The translations under genes were made by a program, and so were the position numbers. Source: an uncultured Clostridia bacterium (GTDB lineage: Bacteria > Bacillota_I > Bacilli_A > RF39 > UBA660). Taken from it: a DNA stretch of 7,375 nucleotides. Below, piece by piece: positions 6,126 through 7,375 of the stretch. The DNA lies in assembly GCA_948433815.1 (NCBI GenBank), contig CAOJDZ010000028.1:1-7375 (forward strand), in the 5' to 3' direction. The notes beneath the pieces are model-generated. The model saw only the letters and a list, made by a program, of their open reading frames with translations, ran no database searches and had not been told where the DNA came from. Each line of letters starts with the position of its first letter. Positions within the stretch are counted from its first letter, which is position 1.

Positions 6126-6149
6126 AAAAAGAGTGAATAATTCACTCCT
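6125..6149 (-). terminator. Intrinsic terminator of the DUF6273-like surface protein gene
   Basis: On the minus strand GAGTGAA-TTA-TTCACTC forms a perfect seven-base stem with a three-base loop, extendable by a G-U and an A-U pair, followed directly by six T residues. It lies 22 bases past the stop codon at 6171. This is the clearest terminator in the window and separates the surface protein gene from holA. Confidence 0.85.
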
Positions 6150-6170
6150 AAAGTTTTATGATTTTATTTT

Positions 6171-7375
6171 TTAATTTTTAGCTAAACTACAAGCATTATT
6201 TAAACTTACTGTATATGGGTTACTGCTTGATCCATTTCCTCCAGATGCGAGTACGCAAGATTTCAGAGATAGTACTGGACGAACACCGATATTTGAACTA
6301 CTGACAATCGAATAGTTCAATCGTCCTATATCACTAGTGCCATTTACAGAAAATACATATGGGTACATGGTGAGTTTAAAGAAACTATATGGACTCATTG
6401 TCCACCAGTAATCATCGCCTACTGCACTTCCTCCTGCGGAGTTGTAGTAATACCATGTTGAGGCATTTTTTCCATATACTCCACCTGCGAACGAAATTTC
6501 ATCTGCGGTTATTTGGGCGATTGGATATGTTAGTTTTCGATTTCCTGTACTTGTTGATTTTGTGAACTTATCTAGATTACTATTATCTCCATATAGCGTT
6601 CCATTTGGATTGCTTCCACATTTATATGATGGTTTTTTATTATCTATTAATCTTCTATATGCTCCATAGTACATTGTTCCACTTGCTGCATATCCATCTC
6701 CACTTCTATCATTACAATAGATTGCTGTCTTGCTTACGTATTTGTCATATGTATATGTTCCATCTGTTTTTGTATTTATTGTTTTACTGTACCAATTATC
6801 TGTTACTGTTTTTATTGGTGCGCTTGTTGTGTTATTTCTATTATTTGCTAGACTTCCTGTACTTCCATACATATATCCTACATACATCGTATTATTACTT
6901 GTTTCATTATATATTCCTGTTGTATTACTTCCTCCACTCATATATATTCCATCTATTTTTATGAAGGCATTGGTTGTTGCTTTATCTGGGCCTATATATA
7001 ATAGTCTTACTCCTCCGTCTTCGTTTGTACGAATTATTCTCCAATAAAGGTCTGCTCCATCTTGATCTTTTCCAAATTTTACCCAATTATTTTGTGCGTT
7101 TCCTGCAAAATAATATACGTCTTTTCCATCTTCGGTTAAGTTTCCATTTGCTTTATATAGTGTTCCTGTATTATTGCTTGTGAACACAGTTGAGAAATCT
7201 GTTCTTGTTAGGATCGTTGGGTTGTCCGCTAAAAGTTTGTCTTTTAAAGTCATTGTTTCCCATACAAATGTAACTGTACAACTCTTTGCTGCTGTTATGT
7301 TTGGTATTGTCATTGTGTTTCCTGATACTGTTCCTCCACAATTATTACTTGAATACTTGTATCCACTCTTTGGAC
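6171..7375 (-). CDS. Secreted or surface protein with DUF6273-like C-terminal domain (5' end beyond window)
   Basis: The frame is open through an ATG at 7313 up to the window edge, so that ATG is probably internal and the N-terminus, with any signal peptide or pilin-like leader, is missing; 400 residues are visible. Numbered from the first visible residue (codon 7373-7371), the C-terminal region has YWRIIRTNEDGGVRLLYIG (about 110-128), NWYSK, ITADEISFAGG (288-298), YWWTMSP (322-328) and NIGVRPVLSLKSC (361-373). This series is typical of DUF6273-like domains in surface proteins of gut Firmicutes. Composition is rich in Gly, Ser, Thr, Asn and Tyr, with few charges, as in exported proteins. Six cysteines occur as three near pairs (12/32, 220/252, 373/395), suggesting local disulfides. 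There is no C-terminal LPXTG motif or membrane anchor; the protein ends in NNACSLAKN. The exact role is unknown; adhesion or cell-surface display is a guess. An intrinsic terminator follows. Confidence 0.8.
   Translation of the reverse strand, partial: PKSGYKYSSNNCGGTVSGNTMTIPNITAAKSCTVTFVWETMTLKDKLLADNPTILTRTDFSTVFTSNNTGTLYKANGNLTEDGKDVYYFAGNAQNNWVKFGKDQDGADLYWRIIRTNEDGGVRLLYIGPDKATTNAFIKIDGIYMSGGSNTTGIYNETSNNTMYVGYMYGSTGSLANNRNNTTSAPIKTVTDNWYSKTINTKTDGTYTYDKYVSKTAIYCNDRSGDGYAASGTMYYGAYRRLIDNKKPSYKCGSNPNGTLYGDNSNLDKFTKSTSTGNRKLTYPIAQITADEISFAGGVYGKNASTWYYYNSAGGSAVGDDYWWTMSPYSFFKLTMYPYVFSVNGTSDIGRLNYSIVSSSNIGVRPVLSLKSCVLASGGNGSSSNPYTVSLNNACSLAKN

Noticed and set aside
6605..7047. Overlapping plus-strand ORFs encoding hydrophobic, Leu/Tyr/His-rich peptides that look like membrane proteins.
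   Set aside because: They are antisense to the Thr/Ser/Tyr/Asn-rich surface protein gene, whose codons read as Leu, Ile and Val on the other strand; there are no ribosome binding sites or recognisable motifs.
7311..7313. ATG at 7313 as the start of the surface protein.
   Set aside because: The frame stays open upstream to the window edge with similar composition and a cysteine that pairs with one just downstream, and no ribosome binding site of the usual form precedes the ATG at proper spacing.

Overview
The window is strongly AT-rich and every supportable gene lies on the minus strand, so transcription runs from high to low coordinates. The protein families, gene order, AGGAGGTGA-type ribosome binding sites and near-consensus sigma-A promoters point to a low-GC member of the Bacillota, probably an uncultured Bacilli / Erysipelotrichia / RF39-like gut lineage; that placement is inference. 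TGA is used as a stop (end of lon) and TGG as tryptophan, so the standard bacterial code fits and the Mycoplasma code does not.

In transcription order: (1) the 3' part of a secreted or surface protein with a DUF6273-like C-terminal domain (6171-7375, cut by the window edge), closed by a clear intrinsic terminator. (2) holA, the delta subunit of the DNA polymerase III clamp loader (5163-6098), with an extended -10 promoter abutting that terminator. (3) A 156-base gap with a promoter and two dyads, then an unrecognised 271-residue protein with an internal duplication (4191-5006). (4) A 161-base gap with a strong promoter, then lon, the ATP-dependent protease LonA (1717-4029). (5) A small unrecognised protein of 83 residues, coupled to lon (1460-1711). 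(6) A SpoVID-like spore coat morphogenetic protein with a C-terminal LysM domain (683-1414). (7) A CotS/YsxE-like kinase-fold protein overlapping it and running off the left edge (1-696); it appears to lack the usual catalytic residues.

The most informative context is the order lon - small gene - spoVID-like - ysxE-like. In Bacillus subtilis the corresponding order is lonA, ysxC, the hem genes, spoVID, ysxE. This window looks like a collapsed version of that locus in which ysxC and the heme genes are gone and a small orphan gene fills the gap. The points most worth a second look are the apparent pseudokinase, the hairpin that buries the spoVID ribosome binding site, the orphan gene coupled to lon, and the duplicated motif in the 271-residue protein. 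I saw no tRNA, rRNA, CRISPR array, insertion sequence or phage gene.
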